A stretch of 64,000 nt of DNA. Source: Stropharia rugosoannulata. Taxonomy: Eukaryota > Basidiomycota > Agaricomycetes > Agaricales > Strophariaceae. The notes beneath the pieces are model-generated. The model was given only the letters and a program-made list of their open reading frames with translations, had not been told where the DNA came from and made no database searches. Numbering within the stretch: the first letter of the stretch is position 1; the number at the start of each line of letters is the position of its first letter. The position numbers and the translations under genes are program-made. The stretch is taken from contig JANCIK010000001.1 of the NCBI GenBank assembly GCA_028532985.1, positions 1,302,001-1,366,000 on the forward strand. The letters run 5' to 3'. Shown in pieces: positions 33,003-44,365 of the stretch.

Positions 33003-35970
33003 ATGCTCCCCCTCCCTGCCACTCGGCAGCTCGGCGCCCGCTCGTCCCTCCTCCTGCACACCTACCCGTCTTTCTACGCCTGTTACCTCCTCAAATCCAT
33101 CCAGACACCACAGTCAACCACGTAAGTACCCGTCCCTTGCCCCTGCTCTCTGCAATAGAATGACCTGGGCTAAACAACCCAGGGTATACATAGGTAGCAC
33201 GCCCTCGCCGCCCAGGAGGATAAGGTACGCCTTGTCGACGCGCGCCTGTCACTGGCCCTCACGTACCGCAGACAGCACAATGGAGAGCTCGCCGCGGGCG
33301 CGCGCAAAACGCAAAGGAAACGGCCATGGGTCATGCAGATGATAGTTCACGGATTTCCCTCGCGACTCGTACGTTTCTCGTTCCCGTCATGGCATCTTCA
33401 GATTCTATGTGAATGCTCCACCACCGTTAGGCCGCGCTTCAATTTGAATGGGTGTGGCAGCACCCGCACAAGTCCCGGCATATGCGCGACGAGAACGGGC
33501 GCTTTTTTGGCACCCGCCGCTGCCGCGACATGAAGAGGAATATAGCGTGGGTGTCTCCTCACGCGTCTCGCTCAAACTACTGTTTCTAAATCCATTTCTT
33601 GGTCTCAAGGATCGTCCGGTCCATGGTTGGCAGACACCCATTTAACACATGGGCCCTCCACGTCAAGCTTTTCACGGCAGAAGCCGTCCACTACTGGAAC
33701 GCAGCGGAATTTCTGCCGACTGTGCCTCAACTCCCGCCCGGTTTGACGTGCTCAATCGAGCTGGAAGGCGTGGATGGCAAGTCGGGGCACCCAGGCTCCG
33801 GGCGGACTGGCCCACTGGCCGCAGACGATGGTGAGCATTGCTTTTGCCTCACAGTATGAGGACGTTGACCGTTCTGACACTCCCGTGGTTAATAATACCT
33901 CTACCTGCCACAGACGAATTTACTGCAGCGTTGCTGGCCAAAAATACTGCGTTATTAGCCTCAGGCCGGAATCTAGAGTGCTCTGTCTGCCACGAGCCGC
34001 TTCACACGTATGACAGCGTAAGTGCCTCAAAAATTCCCGCATAAACAGTTTACCAATAACTTTGTCATGCTGTAGGATCCGCTCTCCACGACTATCTGCC
34101 CTACCACGGGATGCACCTCCGTGGCACATCTAACGTGTCTTGCTCAGAGGTTCCTGGCAGAAGAACAAGGGGAAAGCACCGCGATAATCCCCCGTGGCGG
34201 GTATTGCGATTCGTGTGGTGAATATACACTGTGGGGAGAAATAGTGCGCGGGTGCTATCGTCGGGTGCCTCCTGTGGATCCGAACGACCTCCCTGATGTC
34301 GCAAGTGACGATATGTTCGTGACTGACGAAGATGCAGAACTGTTAGAGGCCACCCCACGGAAGCGCAAGTCCAAGTCGCCCAGCGCGTCGCGTAAGGGGA
34401 AGCAAAGGGCAGACGAGAGCACCGAGGGCGAGTCGTTTGACTTTGACGGGATTGTCTCGAGCTCAGACTCGGAGAGCGACGGCGTGACGCCGATGAGGAG
34501 GCAGCCCAGGCGGCGCCGCAAGAGCGATGTCGCCTTGGTCCCGGTCCCGATTGCGCTGGAGAAGACCTCGAAGGCGCGCAAGCAACGCACTGTGCCGTCG
34601 ACGTCTTCGTTTGTGGTGAAAGTGACTTCTGCTAGACCACGCGGCAGGCCTGCGAAGAATAAATCCGGCACGCAGACTTTGTCTGTTAGCAGCGAGGGCG
34701 AATCGTTTGATTTTGACAACATCAGCTCGAGCTCGGAAGGAAACACGCCTGTAGCAAAGAGGAGGCCCGGACGCCCGCGCAAGAGCGACTCTCCGTCGCA
34801 GATTAATGTCGTGCAGAAACTGGTATCTGTAGGTCCAGCCAATAACAGCAGTGAGGGGGAGTTCTTCGACTTTGACAATATCAGCGCAACTTCAAGTCTT
34901 GTATCCGAAGCGTCGCCGCCGAAGAGACATCCGGGGAGACCTAGAAAGAGCGCGTCTCCAATTAATGTTCCCCCGTCCCCGACTAGACGCCCTGGCCGAC
35001 CTGCAAAGACCGCATTTCCGGTTGATCTTTCCCCGCCATCCAAGAGACGCCCTGGGAGGCCTCCGAAAACCGCGTCTCCAGCTGTCCATTCTCCTTTACC
35101 GTTTAGACGTCCTGCGAGGCCTCCAGAGACCGTGTCTCCGGTTACCCTTCCGCCGTCACCGACCAGACGTCCTGGCAGGCCCCGAAAGATCGTTTCTCCA
35201 GAAGATCCATGGGCACCCCGAAGTAAAACCCCTGGCAGACCCCGCAAGAGCGCGTCGCCTATGGATCAGGTCGTCTTACCAGATGCCCTTCTTCCGTCTC
35301 CCATAATTTCCCAGTCGGGATCTGCGCGAGAAGGCACAGCAAAAATGTCATCATTAAACGACAATGACGCCATGACCGCGGAGAAGCTTAAGGCCAGGAA
35401 CGCGGGTGGGATAATAGACATTGATAGTGCGTCAGACTCTGGCTCTGGAGGCATGCCACCGAAGCGCAGACCGGGCCGGCCGCGGAAGCACTCTGCTACA
35501 GCTCAACCAAGACCGATGGGAGTGGGACCGACGGTGATGCAGCGCCCTATTGGTGCAGATATGGGGCCTTCCGCGAGAAGCTACTTCCACACAGCGATGT
35601 CAACGCCATCGAAGACCCTGGGTGGCGCTCCGAGTTCTTCCGGCAGTAGCTCAGGTATGTTAGGATTCATATATACTTCGGCAATACTACTGTGGGGCGT
35701 AAAGTGCTGATGCATGTGTACTTTTTGGTAGAGATTGAGATTCTGCCGTATGTATATTCGTCTCCCAAGAAAACACGCACCGGCGGAAGTGCACAGGACA
35801 ATCCTGCCCCAATTGATACCACACCGACTAGGGCAGGAAGACATCTCACTCGTCTTCCGGGTGCACCTCTTGATCATGCGCTAGGGCACGCAATGGCTGG
35901 CCTATCATTAACATCGCCAAGCCAGGGCAGAAACGATCAAATAATCGAGGTGATTGAGCTTTCAGACTGA
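33003..35970 (+). CDS. SLX1: SLX1 structure-specific endonuclease with AT-hook C-terminal tail
   Basis: Catalytic partner of SLX4, cutting branched DNA and Holliday junctions in the nucleus. Eight exons (33003-33121, 33183-33224, 33272-33368, 33431-33546, 33610-33830, 33914-34017, 34076-35654, 35732-35970) sum to 2517 nt, exactly 838 residues. The GIY-YIG domain comes first: [29 protein letters not shown] and [15 protein letters not shown]. The Cys-rich SLX1 RING follows: [35 protein letters not shown] and [20 protein letters not shown]. Beyond this typical 300-residue body lies a 500-residue acidic/AT-hook tail with eight GRP-core hooks (first at PRGRPAK). The end [12 protein letters not shown] and an internal [11 protein letters not shown] look like SUMO-interacting motifs. 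It converges with MED14. Confidence 0.92.
34921..35280 (+). repeat. 60-bp minisatellite in SLX1 encoding AT-hooks (six units)
   Basis: Six tandem units with an exact 60-bp period, with RRPGRP-type starts at 34925, 34985, 35045, 35105, 35165 and 35225. Each encodes 20 residues built as RRPGRPxK, a two- or three-residue link, SPV/SPA and a Pro-rich spacer. Unit 4 has lost the core (RRPARPPE); the others keep the GRP. The units have diverged at many third positions, so the array is not a recent expansion, yet no unit has slipped out of frame. Upstream, two longer modules share EGE(S/F)FDFDNIS plus an AT-hook, suggesting an older duplication of a different length. Confidence 0.9.
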
Positions 35971-36103
35971 CGCGCGCAACTGTATGAAGGGCAACTATTT
36001 AATATGTACAACGATATGTAATTACTGGCAGTCAATGTAAATGTAATAAATATAAGCACAAACAACAGTGCAACCCGACGCCGCTCACAACACGAAAATG
36101 TAC

Positions 36104-39100
36104 CTAACACTTCAACTGCTCCAATATCTGGCGGTGTATGGCCTGAGTGAGGGGTCCAACGCCACTCGCGTTACATATCACGCCGATGTCAATGGCCGCC
36201 ACCTTGCCCGTCGTCAAGTGGCCACCCTGCAGTCCAGTGCGAACCGCATCCGTTACTATTTCACGCATCCTGGGGATAGGTTGCAGGACGAGTTCGTCTA
36301 CAACTGAATCCTTAGTGGTAGGTAAGACGCCAGGTGTTTGTGCGTCGAACAATGAATGTGACGCGTCAAGGATGGCAATTTTCTGGTCTTTCATCAATCG
36401 GAAGTCCAAGGCATGCCTAAATCGCGAGTTCAGAAAAGAAATTATGGGTGGGACGGTATCGAGAACGTACTTCAGGTCGCCGTATAGTAGCCTATACCAA
36501 CCAGCCGCCTTCGCGAATATATCGAGGTTTCGCCCACTACGGGCCCCCTCCTTCCGGATCGTTTCTAGCTCTACGACAATGGGCAAAGTGTCGCGCAGTA
36601 GGGTAACAAGGTGGTGTAATGATGGCGCTAGTCGACCATGCGCATGTCGCAAAATATCGCGCAGGAATGGCTCCGCATCCTCGTGAGGATTAAAAGGGTC
36701 AAAATCATCTGTCTCCATGGAAGGAAGTACTCTTGCAAATTCGAGATCAAATTTACCACCAGTGAGTGATAGTTGATCTTCGCAAGATATCGAAACAGTA
36801 TAATCCTTCAGCCGCATTTAGTAATGGAGATGAGTAGATCAAGAGAAAGCGTACTTGAGCATAAGAAAATTCAACAGTTTGCAGATCAAAGGATAGCAAC
36901 CGCACGTCTCGCCACTTCTTTTGCTTTGACATCTGTGCAACTAACAATGGGTGCATAAGCGAGTGCACACTTCCAAAGTAGGCTGCACACATACCTTCAC
37001 GTGCGATGACGACCATCTTCGACACCCTCGCCCATTCCTCCAAGAATTCGTCGACGCATGTATTCACATTTTCCGAGAGGAAAGACACGACCGCTTCCGT
37101 AGTGTCATATATAATGCGCTTCGACGGCCGGATAATCGCACTGCCGCCACTGGCGTTCTTCCCCATGGGTTGCTGAACATATTTCAGTTTGACGCATGTC
37201 ACGACTTGGGCCTTCTCTTTTGACCACCAGTTGAGGGGTATGACACGAATATTAGGCATAGCTGCTTCTGCAGCGGGGGCGCCCGACAGAATATCCTGTG
37301 ATTGCACGCAAAGAGCAGGAACGGAACGCGCAAGTGATGACTGTATTTGCGAGAGTTCGAGAGTGACGGGTGTGTTGCCTGTTGGATTGACATGCGTAAA
37401 TGGGATACCACGAATCTTGAATTGCCTCTCCACATTGATGAATGCGACCCGAGCACTACATAGAATAAGATCCTGCGGACGTCCCCAACGTCGAATAACT
37501 TACCTGCAATAACTATAAAGTTCACGCAAACCTTGCGTATCCAGGTGGAAACTAAAACAAGGTATGAACAGGGATTTATTTGGAAGTATGGCCAGGTAAT
37601 TTCAGCTTACCCATAAGAATTTTTTACAGCGCTAGGTACATTAGTTGTGTTTTGAGCGTTACTTTGAGCACTATCGTCATCGATTTTCACCAATGCTGCA
37701 TCATGTATTCGGTCGAAGTCGAGCCAGGCAATATCCTCCAATGTCATACTATTGTACATGGACTCTGGTTGAACTTTAGTGGTAATCAAGGCATACTTAA
37801 ACCGTTCATCCGTTACTACAAGCACAAGGTAGTGATTGGGGAAATTGGCAAGTTGAATATACAGCGTGCCACGGAAGTCTGAGCCCAGTTTGCGTAGCTC
37901 TGAAAAGGATATAAATGGCGAAATCCAATGTATTACACGGAATACACATACCGTCTTGCATAATGTTGCGCCTGCGATAACTTTGTAAACCAAGGTACTT
38001 CGCCTTTTGCTCTGCGAGGTCCAGTATGGTCTACAGGACGATGTTTGGTTTAGAATGAAGCAGTGCGAAGGGTTAAATCTTACACTTATTCGGAGTGTGT
38101 ATAACGCATTTGTAAGAAGCGTTGGGTTGAAATTGAGGGTATCGGAAATAGATGAGAATCGTGGCCCACGACCAGCCGCCGCGAGATCTCCAGTATCCTT
38201 AAGACTCAGTCTACCCGTCCGTGCATCGACAGTGATAACTACAATCTCATCAGCGCATAGATGAACTTGTAATGCTTGTGTTTTGCCTAACATGCACGTC
38301 AGAGAACGTTTAGCAAGAATGAGAAAACGTATAAACCGGTGTTGACTAAAGATACGACTCCTGGAGCTGTAAACGCCTTGTTAGGCCCGTGTTCGAGTTG
38401 GTGCTGGAAGCCTGAAAGGATGGCCCTTGAATGCCTGTGGATCACGGTGCGAAGCATTTGCTCAAAATCCAGATTATTCGCATCCTGCAAAGCCCATAAG
38501 TGAGCTTAGAGTTGAAATGAAAATAAATAAATAAGGACTACCACTTGCAAGGCTTCCTTCGGAAGTGTTGCATCAGCCTGAGAAATATATATTCCTAATG
38601 CTCCCTGAGCTGGTTCCCAGTTGACAACAAACTTAAGACCCTCCACCTCATCTGAGGGTCTTCCATTTGGCAACTTCGCTTTTTGCTGAATTTGTGCAAG
38701 GAGTCTCTCCCTGGGTACTCTAGCGGGTCCAGTAGACTGCGGTGGCCCTTTCGTTTGTACAATTGCAACAGTCAGTGTTCCACCTAGCAAAGGTAGTTTC
38801 AGGCGAGGCCGTCCAGGGACAGGTACCGGCTGTGCCCGTCTAACAAAATTTTATGGGTTCACATGAATGAACATTGGTAATGGACGACTTACATCCAGTA
38901 GGAAGCTCTGAGAGTCTTATGGTCGGGAGACATTTGTATAGACAAATAGTCTGCCCATCCCAACGATCGCATACGTTCAGCCTTGAATCATTATGAGAAG
39001 TTGATCTTTTCAGAATACGAGGATTGTACCTGGTACCAAAGAATTTCAAGTTGATAGGATAGTGACATCATTTCTGTCAGTCACGCATATAAGGCACGAT

Positions 39101-40453
39101 AAGAGGACGGGTATACGCGGGTTACGTACGAAGAAAGTTATAGAGGCGAACAAGCGGTGCGTCCACCACATCTTGTGGTAGTTGTGGGCGTAGTGGAGCA
39201 CCAGGTAGAGGCGGCTGCAGTTCGGGAAGTTGGAGATAGAACGCAAGTCTAGCGTCGGCTTCGTCTGTAATATGACGCTTGATGATACCTGTAGGTATGC
39301 GAGGAAACTCTATTGCAATGTCAAAATCCAGGGGAAATATGCAACAGACACAGACTCGTGCCTTGTAGACCCGTTAAATCTCCGCCCACGTTTATGAGAA
39401 ATTCAACGGACACAAAAAACCATCCATCATCCTTAGCCGCTCCACGAAGGCATAGCGAAGTACAAAACAACTTCGGTACAGTGAAGTGAATGCGGCCGTC
39501 GGCTACGTATACGAATTAATACCCTCAGTTAACGTCTTTTGAGAACTAGAAAGGCTTTACCAATCCGATATTGCGACATTTCAACTGGGACGATCTCCGA
39601 CATGCGCATCCTATAGCGAATGGCTTCTTCCATATCAGTTAATGTTTTGGAGACTTCTTCGTCGGTTAAAGGAGCAGGTGGTATAATCAATTTCTATAAG
39701 TTGAAGTTGAGAGGTTTAGCAAATCTTGTTTCCGCGCGTTGCAATCGCTCAACAACACGCGCCTTGATACACGTTGGTAATCTGAGGTATGATCCAGTCG
39801 TCAAAACATCTAACGACGTGAGGAGATCGTGATTTCGAAGCCTAAAACAGAGTTTGAGAGATCGACCAGAAAAAAGATGACATTCGGCACCTTGCAGGAT
39901 CCAAACCCTCCTTCGCGTAACTTAGTGCACGAATAGTTTCCTCAAACTGGGCATTCTGGGTCAAAAAGAATGCAGTAATGTTCTAATAGAGATATATTAT
40001 TTCGAACAGTAACAGTGTATGAAGATAGTAAACGCTACCATGCATTTTTGAATGGTGTCTGCATCCCTTGACCATTTTGCCACAGCATATAGCTTTACAA
40101 CTTGTTTCTTGGTTTTGACGACCCAGTCCGCTAGTGTACGTTTACGAGCCGTGTCAGACATATTAGGCATACTTAGGCGGTCTATGAGTAGTGGACAACA
40201 GAGGTGGCCATATCAATACTCACGTCTCTGCCAATTCCGACAGTTCTGCGTATATAGATTGAACCACGCGCGAAAGCAAGTCACCCAAGGGTATTTGTCC
40301 ATCAAGCACCAGTGGCAGCTCTTTCTCAAGCTCTTCTATCGGCAGTTCAAGCGGTGCATCATAGTGCTGGCCATTGGCAGAGGTGCCTTTCAGTGGTGCT
40401 GCTGGAGTTTCTATATCTACAGTTATGTCGTTCGAGGCATCTTGAAAAGCCAT
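36104..40453 (-). CDS. MED14: Mediator complex subunit 14 (MED14/Rgr1)
   Basis: Scaffold subunit tying head, middle and tail of the Mediator co-activator of RNA polymerase II. The N-terminus has the family hallmark IPLGDLLSRVVQSIYAELSE, followed by RKRTLADWVVKTKKQVVKLY and SRDADTIQKCM, exactly the order of the MED14 N-terminal domain. Next are DPARLRNHDLLTSLDVLTTG and RYRMRMSEIVPVEM. The remainder is long, poorly conserved and split by about 15 short introns. The C-terminal end reads LDASHSLFDAQTPGVLP and RMREIVTDAVRTGLQG. Roughly 1,100-1,200 residues. Start MAFQDASNDITVDIE at 40453. The stop is 133 bases from the SLX1 stop. Identity rests on the N-terminal domain; middle exon borders are approximate. 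Confidence 0.87.
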
Positions 40454-40798
40454 GGAGAGCTAACAGAGAAGCGCAACAGCGTGTTTAATTGAAGAGTTTC
40501 AGTAAGATAACATGAATGAAAGAAACAGGCAATAGTGGAGGAGGGAAGAGGGAAATGTGATGGTGGCCCACTGGCAAGCCGTTCAATAATTGAAGACAAT
40601 GCAGCACATGATCGATCATATCCGCCTTGTCACTGCCACAACTCACCCTCTCAGATCTCGATTTGTCGCTGCGCGCGTCGTACAACCCAGCACCGCCAGA
40701 CATACTTACGTGTATACCATCGACGAAGCACATATATACCCTCACACTGCCTTACAAGACTAGGTCATCTGCAATTTCATCACCTTCCTTGACGTCAG
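40454..40798. promoter_or_regulatory. Short divergent promoter: MED14 / SCYL1
   Basis: 345 bases separate two divergent housekeeping genes. No TATA box. A TGACGTCA palindrome (CRE/ATF site) lies at 40790-40797, immediately before the SCYL1 start codon. It is the second perfect TGACGTCA in a divergent promoter of this window. Confidence 0.45.
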
Positions 40799-43700
40799 AT
40801 GGACTATTTACGCACTCTCGGCTCAGCGGCCGTATCAACGCTCGTACAAAAGTCTGGCCTGAATCTCCCGTTCTCACTCGGAACCAAACTCGCCCAGGTG
40901 GAAGGATACTACACTCTATATGACGCCACGAAGCGAGTACGTTCTTATGACGGCCATCCACTTGAACGGTGCTGAATCTTATCACAGGACGATGGCAGCC
41001 CTGTGTCCGTCTTTGAATATGATTTCAGCGATTCCTCCAAGAAGAACATAAAGTCTTTTGCTCAGAACAGCTTTAAGAAACTACGCACTACGCGGCATCC
41101 TGATATACTCAAATTTATGGATGCGGTTGAATCTGATACAACAATATACATTATGACGGAACGCGTGCGCCCGTTATCAGCTGTACTCACCCAATTTTCA
41201 GCAGGAAAGAGTGTCCAAGAGAAAGAAGATTGGCTAATATGGGGCCTTCACCGAATTTCTGTCCGTAATTTCTGCCCGTCAGCCAGATACCGCTTCAATT
41301 CAACATTTTCAGGTAGCCTTGACCTTCTTGAATGACCAAGTATCATCAACACATGGCAAGATAACTGTTCAGTCCATATTCGTGTCGCCGTCCGGAGAAT
41401 GGAAACTCGGAGGACTTGAGCTTCTAAGTAACCCAAAAGACGACACCGCTGTCCTCTACGTGAGCTACTAAACACACGATTTATATTTTACTTTGTATGC
41501 TTAACTTGTGTATGCAGGCCATGGGAGGACTATTGCCAGGATCGTCAGCTTGGGCGCCACCGGAAGTCAAAAAGTCTGGATGGTCTGCTGTGAAGGAGTG
41601 AGCACTAAATCTATTCAATATGGTTGCACTGACTCTTTCCCAAGTGGTGATCCAGCAGCTGCGGATGCCTATGCACTCGGCATCTTACTGCACTCAGTCT
41701 TCAACCCTACCCACCCTGCACTGCCTACCTGTGAACCTCCCCATCCACCGCCCCTTCCTGCCTCTCGCGGTGCTATACCAATTTTATTATTTCCTCACTT
41801 CAAGAGACTCTTGAACCCTAGTGCCAAAGGGAGATTGACTGCAAAAGGATTTTTAGAAATTGGTACAGCAGAAACAGGATTCTTCCACACTAATCGTCTT
41901 GTCAAAGTGTGTGCTGGCCTCGATAATTTCGCTCTCGCTAGCGAGGCAGAGAAAAATCAGCTTTTGAAGTAAGAATTTTTAATTGACTTTGCACTGTGTT
42001 TCCCCCCCTAATTTTTGTGACAAGGTCGCTGAGAGAGTCGGCTTCCTCGTTTCCCCCAGAATTTGCATCTTACAAAGTTCTCCCATCCTTAATATCTGCA
42101 CTGGAATACGGAGGGGCGTCTGGTGCTACTATCCTACCTCTTGTGCTGCATTTCGGAACCAATATATCTCCGGAAGAATATCCTAAAGTTATCCTTACTC
42201 CTATCATAAAACTATACGCAAGTCCCGACCGTGGCTTGAGAATGGCACTGTTAGAGCACCTTCCGGAATACGTGGAGAAGCTAGACAAAAAAGTGGTCAG
42301 CGACAAAATATTCCCCCATCTGGTGAGTATTCATTAACAGTCCTTGACCATATGGCTTATTCATCGAGCAAGCAACTTGGCTTCTCTGACACTGTAGCAG
42401 TCATCCGAGAAGCTACCGTGAAGTCTGTAATTCTGCTTGCTCCCAAGGTATATAAATATTATTTATGCCAAGAACTCTCTTATTCAACTATGTCTAGCTG
42501 ACAGACCGCATATTGAATAACGAACTACTGCGACTTTTAGCGAAAACTCAGACAGACACTGAGGCCTCGATACGAACAAATACGTGCATCCTCATTGGTC
42601 GCCTGGCACCATCCTTAGGCTACAATACGAAGCGGAAGGTACTCGTCCCAGCATTTGCACGAGCACTGAAAGACCCTTTCGTACATGCACGTGTAGCTGG
42701 ACTGTCTGCTTTTATGGCTACTCTTGACTTATTTGAAGTCCCTGAACTGGCATCGAAAGTTCTTCCGAATATATCATTTACGCTGATCGATGACGAAAAG
42801 TATAACTTTAGCCTCTTTTCACAATCGTAATATAACATGTTTCTGATTGCTATACTCGCAGACTTGTCCGCGATCAGGCGTTCAAAGTGGTTAATCTGGT
42901 CCTAAAAAAACTTCAAGAACATGCCGAGCAGATGGTACGTAGATAGAAATATAGTGCAATACGACAACTCATCCTTTACAGCCCGAGACAGCAACCGTCA
43001 AGGCTACCGACGATAATGCAGCACCTGTGCCATTGCCTGGGAACCTAGTGGAATCTGCCGCAGGTGCAGCTGGATCATTAGCTGGGTGGGCAATATCTAC
43101 ACTTGGGAAAAAGGTACGCCATATTAAATGCATGCACCGGTTATAAATGGCTTTTAAGTTTCTTACTAGATCACCGCTTCTGACTTGCAATCCCCAATGG
43201 GCGCAGGAAATCTTGATCGTACGAATTCAGCGCCTGAGTCTTCATTGAGTAGCCACATTGGCGAGCTCTCGAGGCCGACTTTCTCTAAGACGGCCTTATC
43301 TTCCGAGGCCATTTCTTCTCTAACTTCGAGCTCATCCTCAAAGGGTAAAGCGTTGCAGCTCGGAGCACACAAGATGCCTGGCCTTGGGGCACTTGCAGAT
43401 GAGTTGGCAGAGGGAGCCAACGAAAATCCTTGGGATATGGGCAAGTCGGAACCCAAATCCGCCCTTAATACGAGCAATCCTTGGGGCTCGGAAGACCTGA
43501 TTGACGTGAATGCCGACGATGATGATTGGAGTAAGCTTCAATAATAAATCTATACGTAAACAAGTCAAAGCTAACTAAATACGCGTCAAGGTGCCTTTGA
43601 ATCCGCCCCCGTACCCGCAAACTCAGCTGTTATTACTCCTAGCAACACCTCTTGGCTGACTCCCAATGGCCAATTCCCCTCGCAAGCAGCCTCACCCGTA

Positions 43701-44053
43701 AGTCATGCATTCAAAGACACTAACCTGCAAAGAGCACAATCACCTCTGGCGAGGCCAAGCTCTAGTCTATCAACAACAACAAGGTCTTCCACCAAAGATG
43801 CAGAGTGGAGTTCGGCTGGAGACTGGGATGTTCACAGCGCAAAGGCATCGGCGAATGTTGCGTCACCCCCACCTTCTTCTCCTGGTGTAACGCTATCGAA
43901 GGAGGATAAAGCTGCTGAGATGGCCAGGCGCAAAGAAGAAAGGAAACAGGTTAGTCAAGAAGGGACTATAGTTCTTGATATGTATCTGACTCTTGTCGTA
44001 TGTAGCGGATAGCAATGCTCAAAGAACAAAAAAAGGGAGCCGGGAAAGCCTAG
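40799..44053 (+). CDS. SCY1-like pseudokinase (SCYL1/Cex1 family)
   Basis: Catalytically inactive kinase with HEAT repeats, involved in COPI retrograde traffic and, as yeast Cex1, nuclear tRNA export. N-terminal kinase-like lobe: MDYLRTLGSAAVSTLVQ, VSVFEYDFSDSSKK, LRTTRHPDILKFMDAVESD, IYIMTERVRPLSAVL. The usual HRD and DFG motifs are replaced (SIFVSPSGEWKLGGLELL). HEAT repeats follow: APPEVKKSGWSAV, KRLLNPSAKGRLTAKGFLEI, PIIKLYASPDRGLRMALLEH, and DRILNNELLRLLAKTQTDTE with IRTNTCILIGRLAPSLGYNT. The C-terminal half is Ser/Trp-rich (NPWGSEDLIDVNADDDDWSK) and ends in a charged coil RKEERKQRIAMLKEQKKGAG. The mammalian C-terminal COPI-binding RKLD tetrapeptide is not present. About 14 exons, roughly 800 residues. 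Confidence 0.88.
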
Positions 44054-44365
44054 CATATCTTACCCTTTCGAACCTTTCTTTCTATTCTGCGCCTACATTT
44101 CTTGGGCTTTTTATACCCTTACTTTATACACACGTCTTATTTGTCTCACAGCTCCATTTGCCTTTCACCGGGTGATTTCCTGTGGATATTTGGTAAGTAC
44201 TTATCGGCATTCCAGGGAATTTTATTGCAGACTTATATAATGCTTAGTTAAAAGTCTTAAGTACAAAGTGATTTGAATATGATATATGAAGTCCTTAGTC
44301 CTTAATGTCTATGTAAGTGCAGTAGTCTCATGTGTCTAATTAGACAGTATCTGGCAGTGGTATAA
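44054..44365. other. Convergent 3' region, SCYL1 / ABCA
   Basis: About 310 bases between two converging stops. AT-rich; it serves as 3' UTR and termination region for both genes. No gene is seen. Confidence 0.4.

Noticed and set aside
34255..35247. 330-codon minus-strand open frame opposite SLX1
   Set aside because: It is a mirror of the AT-hook array: low complexity, Gly/Leu-rich repeats with the same 60-bp period, while the plus-strand exon model closes exactly and carries the SLX1 domains.
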